Assembly (NCBI GenBank): GCA_949752795.1
Contig: OX457057.1
Coordinates: 163,657,980 to 163,721,979, forward strand
DNA length: 64,000 bases
Reading direction: 5' to 3'
Origin: Hyperoodon ampullatus
Taxonomy: Eukaryota; Chordata; Mammalia; Artiodactyla; Ziphiidae
The translations under genes were made by a program, and so were the position numbers. Positions 23,777 to 35,465 of the stretch are shown here, in pieces; within the stretch, counting starts at the first letter, position 1; the number at the start of each line of letters is the position of its first letter. The notes below the pieces were generated by a model that worked only from the letters and a program-made list of their open reading frames with translations, had not been told where the DNA came from and made no database searches.

Positions 23777-24494
23777 GCAGGACTGAGAGGATGAGCTGAA
23801 AATGAGAGAACGGCCTGGAAGTCTTAGGAAGGGCAGTTAGACCCCCAGATTTCACTCCAGTCCCACGAACAGCAGAGGTGGTGAGGTGATTGCTAAAACA
23901 AGGGGAATAAGGAAGAGTCTGCGTTTTGCAAAGTAAGGCATCAGCCTTCTTTCCCCGCTTATCTTCCAGAACTTCAGCAGGTCTGGAGAAAAAACTGGTA
24001 GTCTTTTCTGGAGAAACTAAATCAACGCTGGGAGAAGAGTTACAGATAATTCTCACCAGGGGCTGAATTTGTGGAGGTACATAGAAGTACCATTTTAAAA
24101 CAAGCAATTATTAATTATATATAACTATACAATTAATCAACAGGTATAATTATTTAATTAAATGAATAAAACATAATAAAATGAATTAATAACAATATAA
24201 ATTATATATTATACATACGGTAATTTAAAAACAGGAATGAATTAGAGATGAAGGGATATCAACCTATGAAGACCATTCTCTCAAGAGGTGGAGATGAGAA
24301 ATGAGGTGGCAGATGGAGGAATGTGTGTGTTCAACTAATATTTTTAAATCTATTTTATGATGCAGAGAAATAGGGCATAAAAGAAGCCTGAAAAATCTTT
24401 CAGAAGATAAGGATCTGATATAAACCAGAACACAGGTAATTCTGGAGAATTCAGGAGCCCCAGCAACATGGATCTCTGTTCAGGAGTTTGGAGA
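23777..24494. other. Unassigned AT-rich sequence
   Basis: No gene is supported. A strongly AT-rich part (24100-24240) consists of 'ttaatta/aataaa' runs. Confidence 0.5.
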
Positions 24495-24702
24495 CATAAA
24501 TGTTTCTGTTTGTTACTTTGCAGCATCATGGATTTACCTCAAGATATATAGACAGATAGATATAGATATAGATATGATATAGATAAAGATATATATATAG
24601 ATATATATATAAAGATATATAGAGATATATATATAAAGATGATATATCTATCATATATCATATATCCATGATGCTGCAAAGTAACAAGCAGAAACATTTA
24701 TG
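24495..24702. repeat. 39-bp inverted repeat around a GATA/AT-rich spacer
   Basis: The left arm 24495-24533 (starting CATAAATGTTTCTG) and the right arm 24664-24702 (ending CAGAAACATTTATG) are reverse complements over 39 bp with one mismatch (T at 24509). The 130-bp spacer is GATA/ATATAG-type simple repeat that itself contains self-complementary stretches (GATAGATATA against TATATCTATC). The DNA could form a long hairpin or cruciform. The arms are unique-looking sequence, so this is not just simple-repeat symmetry. Confidence 0.92.
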
Positions 24703-24765
24703 AATATACACATACACACACATATATAATAAGTTCATATATACATACACACACACATATATAAA
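24545..24765. repeat. GATA/TA/CA simple repeats
   Basis: GATATA and ATAGAT units (24545-24660) are followed, after the right arm of the inverted repeat, by ACACACATATAT units (24705-24765). The lengths are likely polymorphic. Confidence 0.85.
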
Positions 24766-24900
24766 TGGGGGACATGAAGTCAATACATAAGATGCTAGTA
24801 ATGGTAATATTTATGTGGTGGCATGAGTGATTTTGTTCATCATGGTTTTCTGTACTTTCTAAATTTTATATAATAAACGTGTTATTTTCAAATCTAGGGG
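24730..24900 (+). repeat. Old L1M-type 3' end
   Basis: 'ttctgtactttctaaattttatataataaacgtgttattttcaaat' (about 24847-24892) matches the terminal text of mammalian-wide L1M elements. The preceding CA/TA repeats are a usual part of their 3' UTR. The simple repeats and the inverted repeat may therefore have grown within this old L1. Confidence 0.55.
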
Positions 24901-24905
24901 AAAAT

Positions 24906-25529
24906 ATCTGTTTATTTATTTTCTTCAGAAAATAGATGTTCCTGGAAGGACAGGCTGACTACCAAGGAAGTGGTGCTTTAACTAAGCTGGCATAATTTAA
25001 GATACCCTGTCTTTTTAGGAACAATCTGCCTGAGGGGATGAATGGCTGGTTTAACAGAATCCTGAAAGCAAACCGTTCCATCTCTTCCCTGCGCCTGCTC
25101 CTCTCCCTGCTTCCTCGTGCCCTTTCTTCACCACATCACAGTTGTCTCAGCCTCCCTTTCACTGTTTCACATGTTTTGTCTCTCACTCCCTCAGGCTATT
25201 TTTGGTTCACCCCCTCCCACTGCCTGATCTATTTTCATGTAAGGAACATGATTTCTGAGAGTCCTACTTCATTTTTTCTCGTCCCCCTGTGGACTGGCCT
25301 AAATGCAGGTTGTCAGAGAATTCTGTTGCACGAACTTCAGGGAATGGATTAAATTACTAATAGATCATCCTTTCTCAGGACCCAGAAAAAAGTGCAAACA
25401 GACCAGTTGTGTGGTCTCAGCTCCCTATGACGCCACTCTGATGTACTATGACCCCAGAATCTCTCTAATTCTCTGTCTCTCTGGCTTCCCTCTTGAGCTC
25501 TTAAACCAAATGAACTTGGGTTAAAAACT
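24906..25529. other. Unassigned sequence
   Basis: No supported gene. Pyrimidine-rich text at 25080-25210 includes a 104-codon frame (25038-25352) with low-complexity Ser/Leu/Pro content and no recognisable domain. Confidence 0.5.
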
Positions 25530-25650
25530 CTACCCCTGATTATCTGTGTGACTTTGGGGAAGTTCTTAGGCTGCCTATGTCTAGGAGTCCTTTTTTGTAA
25601 GATGGGCATAATTACACCCATGTCACTGAATGCAAGGCTGGAGAACAGCT
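25530..25650 (+). repeat. MIR SINE fragment
   Basis: The order 'ctgtgtgactttgggga' (25542), 'aagttcttaggctgcctatg', 'ttttgtaagatgggcataat' matches the MIR core (CTGTGTGACCTTGGGCAAGT ... TGTAAAATGGGGATAAT). Confidence 0.75.
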
Positions 25651-25984
25651 GCCCCAGCCAGAAGAGGGGTTCAGCAACAAACCATTTTCATCCTTTTCTT
25701 CCTACTTGAGCTCCCAACTTCTTCTGTTCCAGTTTATTTTAACTAGCACACTACAGTGCTCCTGTCACAAGGTAAGGGATGCCCTGCCTTCATCTCCACA
25801 GCTGTGTCTGTGCTAAGCTGTAATACAGGTGGAGACAGATATCAAGGATCTTAAGGGAATGACAGTAGAGAGCTTCTCTATGAAGGGGATCTTTCTCAGT
25901 AAAAACAAACACACATGTAACAACCTGCCTGTCTCCCGCACTTCCCTGGAGGATCTTAGGCATCTACTGACCCACGTACTAGGA

Positions 25985-26155
25985 TAAGTTCTTTTTCTTT
26001 TTTAACCTTGTTTAAACCTCAAGCAGCCCTGTGAGATACCATCATCCTGAGAGCAGAGAGAAGAAAGTGAAGCTCAGAGAGGTTGCTCAAAGCCCAGTTG
26101 CTATAAGTTCTGGAGACAAGATTTGATCCTACAAGACATCTGTACTCTGTGGAAG
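25985..26155 (-). repeat. MIR SINE fragment, reverse orientation
   Basis: 'taaacctcaagcagccctgtgaga' followed by 'gaagtgaagctcagagaggttgctcaaagccc' (about 26065-26098) is the reverse complement of the MIR core. Confidence 0.75.
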
Positions 26156-26389
26156 CTCTTAGGTGGATTCACCTGCCTTGATTTTACTGCAGTTTCCGTT
26201 CCCTGTTGCAAGTAGGGCCATGATAGGAAACTGAGTTTAAAGATACTAATAAATCCAAAACATTGACATCTCTTCAGTTGTTAACCTGTTCCCTATGAAA
26301 AGGCTCTTCCCTCTCTCTGTTTCTTATTTGTTTACCTTCCTCTTAATAACTTGTGATTCATTGGATTGGCTTTTCAGGATTATCAAGGG

Positions 26390-26490
26390 ATTTATCCATT
26401 CATCTGTTTACACCTTCTACATTCATCAGCCTGTGGTGCGCTGGGAACTGTATGAGACACTAAAGATACACAGATACTGATGAAGTCACA
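26390..26490 (-). repeat. Possible L2 3'-end fragment
   Basis: 'ttatccattcatctgtttacacctt...ggtgcgctgggaactgtatgagacactaaagatacacagat' has the antisense L2-tail order (target-like ATTCATT, then 'ctgtgctaggtgctggg'). It is short and decayed. Confidence 0.4.
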
Positions 26491-26499
26491 GTCTGTAAG

Positions 26500-27070
26500 T
26501 GCGCCGTGACCAAGTCTAATTCGGGTGGGCGTCGGGGTGGACCATCAAGGAATGCGAGCTCTCTCCAGGCAAGGGAGAGAGGATGCATTTGTAGGGGGCA
26601 CTCAGCTGCAAGGACCAGAAAACTCAATGCAAATCCAGTTAAACAATAAGAAAATCATCTTACAAAACACCACATCCAAGTCATGGAAAGCAGAAGTTAG
26701 TCTGGCCATGGCACCAGCTCCATTTCTCTGCTATTCTCACAGCTCTGCCCTCTTTTGTGGGCTGAATTTGACCTCAGCTTCCCTAACTGGCTGCAAAATA
26801 ACGGCCAGCAGCTTCTTTGTGTCCAGTAGGAAAGAGAGAAAAAACTCTGCTCCAACTGTGGAAAAACCTTTCTTTCCTTCAGTCATTTCAGAGCATATAC
26901 CTGCTCTTGGGAAAATAACATTCACCTGGAACATTGCAAGCGAAGGGTTTTAACTAAAAAGACCCCTTCCCTGAAATAAACTTCTCTTGAGTCATATGCA
27001 TGGTATAGGAAGTGATATAAAGGAGGAAGAAAATACTTGCTGGGTGGGCAACCAACAAAGCCCACAGCAG
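26500..27070. other. Probable ancient dispersed repeat, family not assigned
   Basis: The section 26620-26940 ('gaaaactcaatgcaaatccagttaaac ... ctctgccctcttttgtgggctgaatttgacc') has the texture of a widespread old mammalian repeat. I could not name it. The 142-codon plus-strand frame at 26525-26953 overlaps it and shows no domain. Confidence 0.4.
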
Positions 27071-27074
27071 TAGG

Positions 27075-27480
27075 ATTCAGAGGGAAAATGACATTTGAGC
27101 TGGGTATTGATGGATAAATAAGAGCTCATGAGACAGAGAAGGGTCAGAGTGTTTCCAGTGAAGGAAACAGCTTGTGCCTTTGCCCAAGGACCAGACACCC
27201 TTGATACCTCTGGTGGCAGTTAGGTGACAACAAAGTGGAAGGAGGCAAAGAGGGCTTAAAAGAGATGGGGGCAATCTAGGAAGGGTCTTGCATCCCTTGT
27301 AAGGTATTTGTTTTCAATCTGTAGGCAGTGAAGAACCAGTGGCAGTTTTCATTTTACAGCAGGGAATGTAGAATAAAATTTCTCTCAGGATGATTAACTC
27401 CATAAGCTGGAGTATAGAAGAATGGAAAGGCTAGAAACAAAAAGACTGCAAAAAAGTTTCAGGAGAAAGATATTGAGTTC
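27075..27480 (-). repeat. L2 fragment, minus strand
   Basis: Antisense L2 text: 'gacatttgagctgggtattgatggataaataagagct' (27089), '...gggtcttgcatcccttgtaaggtatttg' and 'ggcagtgaagaaccagtggcagttttcatttta'. No tail is visible. Confidence 0.6.
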
Positions 27481-28369
27481 CTGGCTAATCAAGCTGGGCA
27501 TGGATGCAGCACTAAGGCGGTAGAGGGGGCCTTTGTGAGGTCACATTTTATCCTGAAGTCCCTAGTCAGGGTCACCGAAACACAGGAATGAATTGACTGT
27601 GATGACCAGGTAAGAGAGTAAGGCTAGTCAGGCACATATCTAACCCCACAACTAGGGGGCTAGAGCCCTCAGTGTAGAGAGGTAGGAGAGGATTGCATCC
27701 AGCTTCCTTATTTCCTGGGCTTGTCTGGGTCTGCCGTGTTGATCCTTTGCACAGAGGCTTCTGAGTTAGTAATAACTCATGATCTCAGGAAGAGATGGAG
27801 AGAGCCTCAGCGCCCACTCAGTGGAGCATGGAGTTCATCTCTCTGGTTCACGGTTGGATGTTTCTTCTTTTCACTTTTACTCTGACACTGGCAGGTTCCT
27901 AATCTTGTTACTAGAGGCTGTTTCAGCAATTACTGAGGCTGATATAACAGGTGGTCAGGATAGATTTGGGACTTGAGGATGCCAATTAGAACATTTCTCA
28001 GGCAAAACCCACTGCCAATTGGTAACAGAGGAGAAGGCTCTCATCTACCCCTGGGCCATGGTCTAGGGGTGCAAGGACTGGAGTATGTATTCCTTGATGG
28101 TCTTTTATTCTAGAATTCTAAATCTTCTGGAAATTCTTTTCCACCCTAATAAATCATCAAGCAACTCCTACAACTCTAAGAAGGAAATTTGGTGGCAGGA
28201 AATTTACTAACTGGGATGGGAATAGTGGGAAGGAGCAGTGTCCCACCCATGGCACAGCATCAAGATGGGGTGCTCATCTTACTTCACAGCTCCTCTGTAA
28301 TGGATCATTCTTGCCGGCACACAAACAGGCTGTAGTATCTCACACAGTAAAAACAACAACAACCAAAAC
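27481..28369. other. Unassigned sequence
   Basis: No gene or repeat is recognised with confidence. The part nearest 27,500 may be a continuation of the preceding L2. Confidence 0.5.
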
Positions 28370-28960
28370 AGACACCTCTTAGACCTCTTGTACTCTCCAA
28401 CTACCGCTCCATTTCTCTTTTTCCTTCCATAGGAAATGAAGAGTTGTGCAAACTCTGTTTCTGCTTCCCTGCTTCCCATTCTCTCCTTAATCCACTCCAA
28501 TCTGGTTTCTATCTCTGCCACTGAGGGAACTACCCTTATTAGGATATCAATCATTTCAACCTGGGTAAACTCAACGGACAGTTCTCAATCTCATGACTAT
28601 TCTCTTGGAACATTTGACCCATTTGGTCATTCCTCCTTTTTGAAACCTTTCTCAATTAACTTTCATGTCAACAAACTTTTCTGGCCATCTGCCTACAACA
28701 CGGGCCACTTCCTGGTCTCCTTGGCTATATCCTCCTCCTTTAACTGACCCCGAAAAGTTGGAGGGCCCCAGGTCTCAGTGGACCTCTTTCCGTCTCATGT
28801 GTTCTCACCCCCTGAATGAGCTCATCTAGTTACGTGGCTTTCAATACCATCCATATGCTGAGGAATCAAAAATGTACTCCTGCAGTCCTGAGCATGCATC
28901 ATACTTGTGTCTCCATCCACCTAAAAGGAGCCTCCATGTAGATGTCTACTATAAGCAACT
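28370..28960 (+). repeat. L2 ORF2 (reverse transcriptase) fragment
   Basis: The text follows the L2 RT: 'ctaccgctccatttctctttttccttccata', 'ccactccaatctggtttctatctctgccact' and 'ctcatgactattctcttggaacatttgacc' at about 28591-28620, the decayed version of the RT motif A segment (L-D-L-S-A-A-F-D). It continues to 'gagctcatctagttacgtggctttcaataccatccatatgctgagg' (the motif C region). The L2 text stops near 28960 and resumes downstream at 29845. Confidence 0.75.
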
Positions 28961-29844
28961 TGTGATATTGTGTGTCATCTGCTTTATAATACTGCAACAG
29001 AGAGAGTGTGCTCCAGAAGTGGGTACTAGTTGCTTCAAGGTAAAGACAGTTGCTCTAATCAGGAATGTGCATTACAGCTGGCTTCATTACAGAAAGCCCA
29101 TTCTCCAGAGGCAGCTCCTACAAGCACTTCAGCTATCTTTAACTCTGATCAACACCAGACATTTTGCTAATTAGCATGCTGAAGTCAAAACTGGGTTTTC
29201 ATTTGTGAAATTAGTGGCTTGTTAATCAGCATAATGGATGTTAGAAATGGGCTTTCATAGGTCAAATTGGAGGTAATCAAGATACGGGAACTGGCTAAAA
29301 TATTTTAGGAACATTCTCTACACATATAAAACAGGATATAAGATTTTAACAAGGCTGATAGGCTGTCCCTTTAGTGATAGTACCTGGTTCTTATACTTGA
29401 TTCTTAAGCAATTCTGTTTCCAGCCATTAGGGCAAAGGATTTCTGGATGTCTGACCGCCCTGAAATATTATCTTCTGCTGGGTGAATGCCTCATGCAATG
29501 TAGTACTTGTAGTACTAGAAGGCCAGTGAGTTGGGGCTACATCAGACTTACAAAGCACGTGTATAAATTGCTTTGTGCCTACTTGTTATGTCTGCATATG
29601 TGGTAAAATCTGATCTGAGACTTGCTCTCTTTGTAACTTGGTAATGAGGTTGTGGGGGTAACTAACTGATTTATCCATTTCAACATTTTCCGTGGCTGTA
29701 GTTGTGTACCACAATGAACCTAAGAGTTGTGCATTATCAAACTGGCTTATGTCAGTTTTCAATACAGTTCAAACATAACATGACCAAAATAGAACGCTTT
29801 ATTTACCACCCCCTCCGTAGTGTCCTCTCACAGGTTTCCCCTTC
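28961..29844. other. Unassigned block splitting an L2 copy
   Basis: 884 bp separate the two L2 pieces. They look collinear, so this block may be an older mobile element inserted in L2, or the two pieces may be independent copies. A TATA-like 'gtgtataaattgctttgtg' lies near 29558. I saw no terminal repeats or ORF that name it. Confidence 0.4.
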
Positions 29845-30625
29845 ACGGTAAATGGCATCAGTATTCACCCAGTTGCTCAGGCCCAAATGTAGCACCTTGC
29901 CTCACACCCACAGCCTATCCACCAGTCCACTTGTGCACTTTTCTTCATGCCCACCGCTCATTTCTCATCTCTACTACTACAGTAGTCTCCTAACCCATCT
30001 TCCTATTTCTACCATTGCCTCTGGTCAATTCCCAGACAGCTGCCAGACAGTCTGTCTAAAATGTCAAAGAGATCACATTATTCTCCTGCTCTAACCCCTG
30101 CAAAAGGTTCCTATCACACTCAATAAAATTTCAACATGTTACCGTGTCGTCTAAGATCCCCTGTAATCAGTCCCCTAACCACCTCTCCAACTTCATCCTC
30201 TCCCACTCTTATCTCATTCCACACTCACAGTTGTCAAACCTCCCTCTATTCCAACTTCTCAAACTCCTTCCTGTGTCAGGGCCTTTACATTTGCTGCTTC
30301 CTCATCAGAAATTCTCTTTCTCTGCATCTCTTCTCATGTTACTTCTTCAGAGAGGACTTCCTTACCACCCACCCAGTCTAAAATGGCCCCCCTTCCTGTC
30401 ATTTCCTATCTTGTTGCCTGCTTTACTTTTCTTCTTAACACATATCTTATGAAATGACATGATAATATATCTTCCTTGTTATACTGTGATCTATTTCCTC
30501 CATGAGAACAAATGCTCCATGAGGGCAGAGACTGTATTTACACCTTGTTAACTGCATCCCCAGTGAAGACAGCAGTGCTGGGTACATAGTAAATAAATAT
30601 TCCTTAAACATTTGTGGAATGAATT
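29845..30625 (+). repeat. L2 ORF2 3' end and 3' UTR
   Basis: 'ctcatttctcatctctactactacagtagtctcctaacccat' (29957), 'tctaaaatgtcaaagagatcacattattctcctgctc', 'gtgtcagggcctttacatttgctgcttcctcatcagaaattctc' (30272) and the terminal 'tccatgagggcagagactgtatttaca ... gtaaataaatattccttaaacatttgtggaatgaatt' are classic L2 3' text. The copy ends near 30625. It is likely continuous with 28370-28960. Confidence 0.9.
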
Positions 30626-30734
30626 AATGGTTCCAATATTCTGACATATTTCTGCCATGTTATGATGTCCAAACCCACTGCAATGAGAAAGGCAACTGGG
30701 GAGAGATGTCTCTCTGTGGATATGCTCATATTCA

Positions 30735-32480
30735 CCCATTCATTGATGTATCTAAACTTTCTTGCATGCCTTCTATCAATCAGACCCTGTGGTAGGTACG
30801 GATGCAACTGTGAGCAAGTCAGACACATTTTCTACCTTCATGGAACTTACCATCCTGTGGGAATCACAAATATTTAACAATAAAAAATAATTACAGATTA
30901 TGAAGAGAGTTATAAACGAAAAACAATAGAGCAGCAAGATAGAGAATGGCAGTGGAACACTGCAGAAGGTGGTTAGAGGCAACATGTCTGAAGAGATGAC
31001 TTTATGTTGAGGCCTGTAGGATGAGAATGTGCAATACATGGTAAAGAGGATGGCAAGTGCAAAGTCCCTGAAGCAGGAAAGAGGTGAGTCTATTCACAGG
31101 ACTGAATGACCTACATGGCTAGAGAGATGTGACTGAGGGATGGGAGCCATGTTTGAAAATGAGAAGAAAAGAAGAGCTGGGTAACCAGGGTTTACCCAAA
31201 GTGGGTATTATATTCTACATTAATTGCAAAGCATTGAAATATTTTGGGCTTAGTGAAATTATCATATTTTAAAAGTTGCTCTGGCGGCTGGGTGGAAAAA
31301 GGATGGGTGTGAGGTTGGGGTCAGGGTGAAGGCAAGGAGGTCAGTTAGAAGGTGATTGTGATGGTTGAGCTGGAAATGATGGAGGCTTGAACTAAAGTGG
31401 TAGCAGGGGAAAGGGTAAGATGTAGCCACATTAGAGATATATTTTGGAGGTAGAATCAATAGGAACTAGAAAAGAATGGAATGTGGGTACCCAGGGCTAG
31501 GTACATAATGGATCTTCAAAAAATATGTGATTAAATTGTATTTGGGGGGAAAGAGGAAAAAGAAAAATGTTTCTCAAAGTTTTGGCTTTCACAACAAGGA
31601 GGAAGGGCATTGTTGTTTTCTGAGAAGGTAGGGAAGACGGAAACAGCTATGAGAGGAAAACTCACTTCTGATTTGAACATGTGAAGTGTGAGATGGCCAT
31701 GGCACATCATGGTAAGTAAGCAGTTGAATACGCAAGTGGAGAGTAGGAGAGAGGTCTGGACTGGAGACTGCAGTTTTGTTTCCATGAGAATACAGACGGT
31801 ACTTATAACTATGGAAATGGAGATCGTCACCCAGGAAAGACTAGTGAAGAGAATACATCTCAGAAAGAGGTGATGGGGAAGTCTAACAATCTCGGTCAAT
31901 TAGAAGAGGAGAGACTTAGGGGGAAATCTGACAAAAGTGAATAAGGAAATCTGGGAGTGTGTGGTCTCTTGGGGACAAAAGAGGAAAGTGTTTCTAGTAG
32001 GAATTTTGTCAGGTTGAATGCGGGTAATAACACTCAGAAAGATGAGGAGAAAACAGTGTCAAATGCATTTGGCAACGTAGAGGTTGTTAACTTTGACAAG
32101 AGTAGTTTCAGTTGAGTAATGGAGACAGAATTCAGACTTTGGGTGAAGAGTAAATTGCAGGTGGAGAGCGGAGACAGTTTGTGTAGAAAAACCTTTCAGG
32201 AAGTTTGTGAAGAGGAACAGAAAAATGTTGCAACAACAGAGAAGTATGTGGGGTGGAGGAAGACTCACAATGTGTTTCTGTTTTTGTTTTTAAGATGGGA
32301 GATCATAGTGTTTGCTTGATATTGACAGGACTGTTTCTGTAGAGAGGGAGAGATTGTATAGAAAAAGAGGGGAGGATGCCTTTAAAAGTCAACAGGGAAC
32401 AGAATCTAAAGTAGAAACAAAGAGATTGATAGGATTTGGGTAGGAGAATTTTTATGTCATTGATGCAGGATGTAAAGAGT
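30735..32480 (-). repeat. Long L2 copy, minus strand
   Basis: Reading left to right gives the L2 3' end in reverse ('cattcattgatg...gaccctgtggtaggtacgg', 30737), then 'gcaagtgcaaagtccctgaagcaggaaagagg' (31052), 'gttgctctggcggctgggtgg' (31273) and 'gtgtcaaatgcatttggcaacgtagaggttg' (32056), the antisense of RT motif A. The 'gagtagtttcagttgagtaatggagacag' segment follows. About 1.75 kb makes it one of the longest L2 relics here. Its 3' end faces that of the plus-strand L2, about 110 bp away (tail to tail). Confidence 0.85.
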
Positions 32481-33106
32481 ACTTGCACCTCTTATTTTGT
32501 TGTTTAGGCCCCAAATCTGAGAATAATAGATGGTGAGTATTACTGAATTCTGAAGTAAGGCACGGCATCATTTATGCAGGGCCTAGAAAGAGGCAGACCC
32601 AAACCTGTTTTGTCCCATTAGCCCATTAACCAACTCCAGGGAATATAGGAGAAGTTGGTGACAAGTGAAGAATCTTGGGGGAGAAAGTCAGTATACTGTT
32701 CCCCCCAGACATGAGAGATCAGAAGGGTGCTTTCCCCTCCACTTCAAGCCAATGAGGGGAAGTCTTCATATAACCACTTGGGAAGCTTGATATATATTCC
32801 CTGAAGCTTGGGGCACTCAGGGACCTACCTGACTAAACCTGAAAAAGTCAGCAAATGAAGAGCTCCATGAAATGTTTGGTAGCAAAACAAAGAGAGCCTC
32901 ATGGAGGATGGCTTGTATTTCCAGAGTCATCAGATACAAAATGTTTTCCCCTGTGGGTCATATGTAGACCCCACAAAAAAGTAGGTGGTTTTAGGACTTC
33001 TGATAAGGAACTTTCCCATTAGGACAGTCTGGAGAGATGAGGTACAATTTCCAAGAAAGAAAGTCTGTGCTGAAGGGCCAGAATCCAGGGACAACAGGGG
33101 AATCAT
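32481..33106. other. Unassigned sequence
   Basis: No gene or repeat is recognised. This is the left flank of the next full-length L1. Confidence 0.55.
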
Positions 33107-33121
33107 AAAAATCCCATTGGA

Positions 33122-35465
33122 AGATGGCAGAGGAGTAAGACCTGGAGATCACCTTCCTCCCCACAAAAACATCAAAAATACATCTACGTGTGGAATAACT
33201 CCTACAGAACACCTACATAACGCTGGCAGAAAACCTCAGACTTCCCAAAAGGCAAGAAAGTCCCCACATACCTGGGGAGGGCAAAAGAAAAAAGAAAAAA
33301 ACAGAGACAAAAGAATAGGGATGGGACCTGCACCTCTGAGAGGGAGCTGTGAAGGAGGAAAGGTTTCTACACACTAGGGAGGTCCTTCACTGGTGGAGAC
33401 AGGGGGTGGGCAGGGGGAAGCTTTGGAGCCCTGGAGAAGAGCACAGCAACAGGGCTGCAGAGGGCAAAGTGGAGAGATTCCTGCACAGAGGATCGGTGCT
33501 GACCAGCACTCACCAGCCTGAGAGGCTTGTCTACTCACCCACCAGGGAGGGTGGGAGCTGGGAGCTGAGGCTCGGACTTCGGAGGTCAGATCCCAGGGAG
33601 AGGACTGGGGTTGGTTGCATGAACACGGTCTGAAGGGGGCTAGTGCACCACAGCTAGCCAGGAGGGAGTCTGGGAAAAAGTCTGGAACTGCCTAAGAGGC
33701 AAGAGACCATTGTTTCAGGGTGCGCAAGGAGAGGGGATTCAGAGCACCGTCTAAACGAGCTCCAGAGATGGGGACGAGCCGCGGCTATCAGCGCGGACCC
33801 CAGAGATGGGCATGAAGCTAAGGCTGCTGCTGCAGCCACCAAGAAGCCTGTGTGCAAGCACAGGTCACTATCCACACCTCCCCTACCGGGAGCCTGTGCA
33901 GCCCACCACTGCCAGGGTCCCATGATCCAGGGACAACTTCCCCAGGAGAACACACGGCGCGTCTCAGGCTGTTGCAACGTCACTCTGGCCTCCGCTGCGG
34001 CAGGCTCACCCCGCATCCGTACCCCTCTCTCCTCCTGGCCTGAGTGACCCAGAGCCTCCTAATCAGCCGCTCTTGAAGCCCCTACTGTCTGGGCAAAGAA
34101 CAGATGCCAGAGGGCAACGTACATATAGAGGCGGGGCCAAATCCAAAGCTGAACCCCAGGAGCTGTATGAACAAAGCAGAGAAAGGGAAATCTCTCCATG
34201 CAGCCTCAGGAGCAGCAGATTAAACCTCCACAATCAACTTGATGTACCCTGCATCTGTGGAATACCTGAATAGACAATGAATCATCCCAAAATTGAGGCA
34301 GTGGACTTTGGGAGCAACTGTAGACTTGGGGTTTGCTTTCTGCATCTAATTTGTTTCTGGTTTTATGTTTATCTTAGTTTACTATTTAGAGCGTACTATC
34401 ATTGCAAGATTTGTTTATTGATTTGGTTGCTCTTTTTTTTATATATATATACAGATATAGATATATATATGTACATATTTTTTTCCTTTTTCTCTTTTTC
34501 CGAGTGGGTACGTGTATGCTTCTTTCTGTGATTTTGTCTATATAGGTTTGTTTTTACCATTTGTCCTAGGGATCTTTCTGTCCATTTTATTTATTTGTTT
34601 TTAGCACTTCTTATCATTGGTGGATTTGTTTATTGGTTTGGTTGCTCTTTCTTTATTACTTTTTTTACTTTAGTAATATTTTTCTATTTTTTATTTTAAT
34701 AACTTTATTTTATTTTAGTTTAGTTTTTTCTGTCTTTTTTTTTCTCCCGTTTCTTCTGAACCGTGTGGCTGACAGGGTCTTGGTGCTCCAGCCAGGTGTC
34801 AGGCCTGAGCCTCTGAGGCAGCAGAACCGAGTTCAGGACAGTGATCCACAAGAGACCTCCAGGCCCCAGTTAATATCAATCGGCAAGAGCTCTCCCAGAG
34901 ATCTCTGTCTCAATGCTAAGACCCAGCTCCACTCAATGACCAGCAAGCTCCAGTTTTGGACACAACAAGCAACACAGGAACACAACCCCACCCATTATCA
35001 GAGATGCTGCTTAAAATCATAATAGGATCACAGACACCCCAAAACACACCACTGGGGCTTCCCTGGTGGCGCAGTGGTTGAGAGTCCGCCTGCCGATGCA
35101 GGGGACATGGGTTCGTGCCCCAGTCTGGGAAGATCCCACATGCCGCGGAGCAGCTAGGCCCATGAGCCATGGCCGCTGAGCCTGCATGTCTGGAGCCTGT
35201 GCTCTGCAACAGGAGAGGCCACAACAGTGAGAGGCCCACGTAACGCAAAACAAACAAACAAACAAAAAAAAAACACCACTGGACATGGCCCTGCCCACCA
35301 GAAAGACAAAATCCAACCTCATCCACCAGAACACAGGCACCAGTCCCCTCCACAAGGAAGCCTACACGACACACTGAATCCACTGGGGGCAGACACTGAA
35401 AACAACAGGAACTACGAACCTGCAGCATGCAAAAAGGAGACCCCAAACACAGTAAGTTAAGCAAA
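33122..35465 (+). promoter_or_regulatory. L1 5' UTR (internal promoter region), interrupted by a SINE
   Basis: The leader is homologous to 9669-11609 and about 2.1 kb without the SINE at 35056. It has the same 5' AAGATGGCAGAGGAG motif, a GC-rich first part, a T-rich section at 34400-34750 with ATATAT/AGATAT repeats (34440-34475), and the 'ctgacagggtcttgg' block (34768) before ORF1. Promoter activity is inferred from the L1 family only. Confidence 0.8.
35056..35272 (+). mobile_element. CHR-type SINE in L1 5' UTR
   Basis: Head 'ggcttccctggtggcgcagt', B box 'gggttcgtgcc' (about 35110), short deleted form, tail of CAAACAAACAAAC plus A-run. TSD ACACCACTGG at 35046-35055 and 35273-35282. Confidence 0.96.

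Noticed and set aside
26525..26953. A 142-codon plus-strand frame
   Set aside because: It overlaps what looks like an ancient dispersed repeat and shows no domain or codon pattern.
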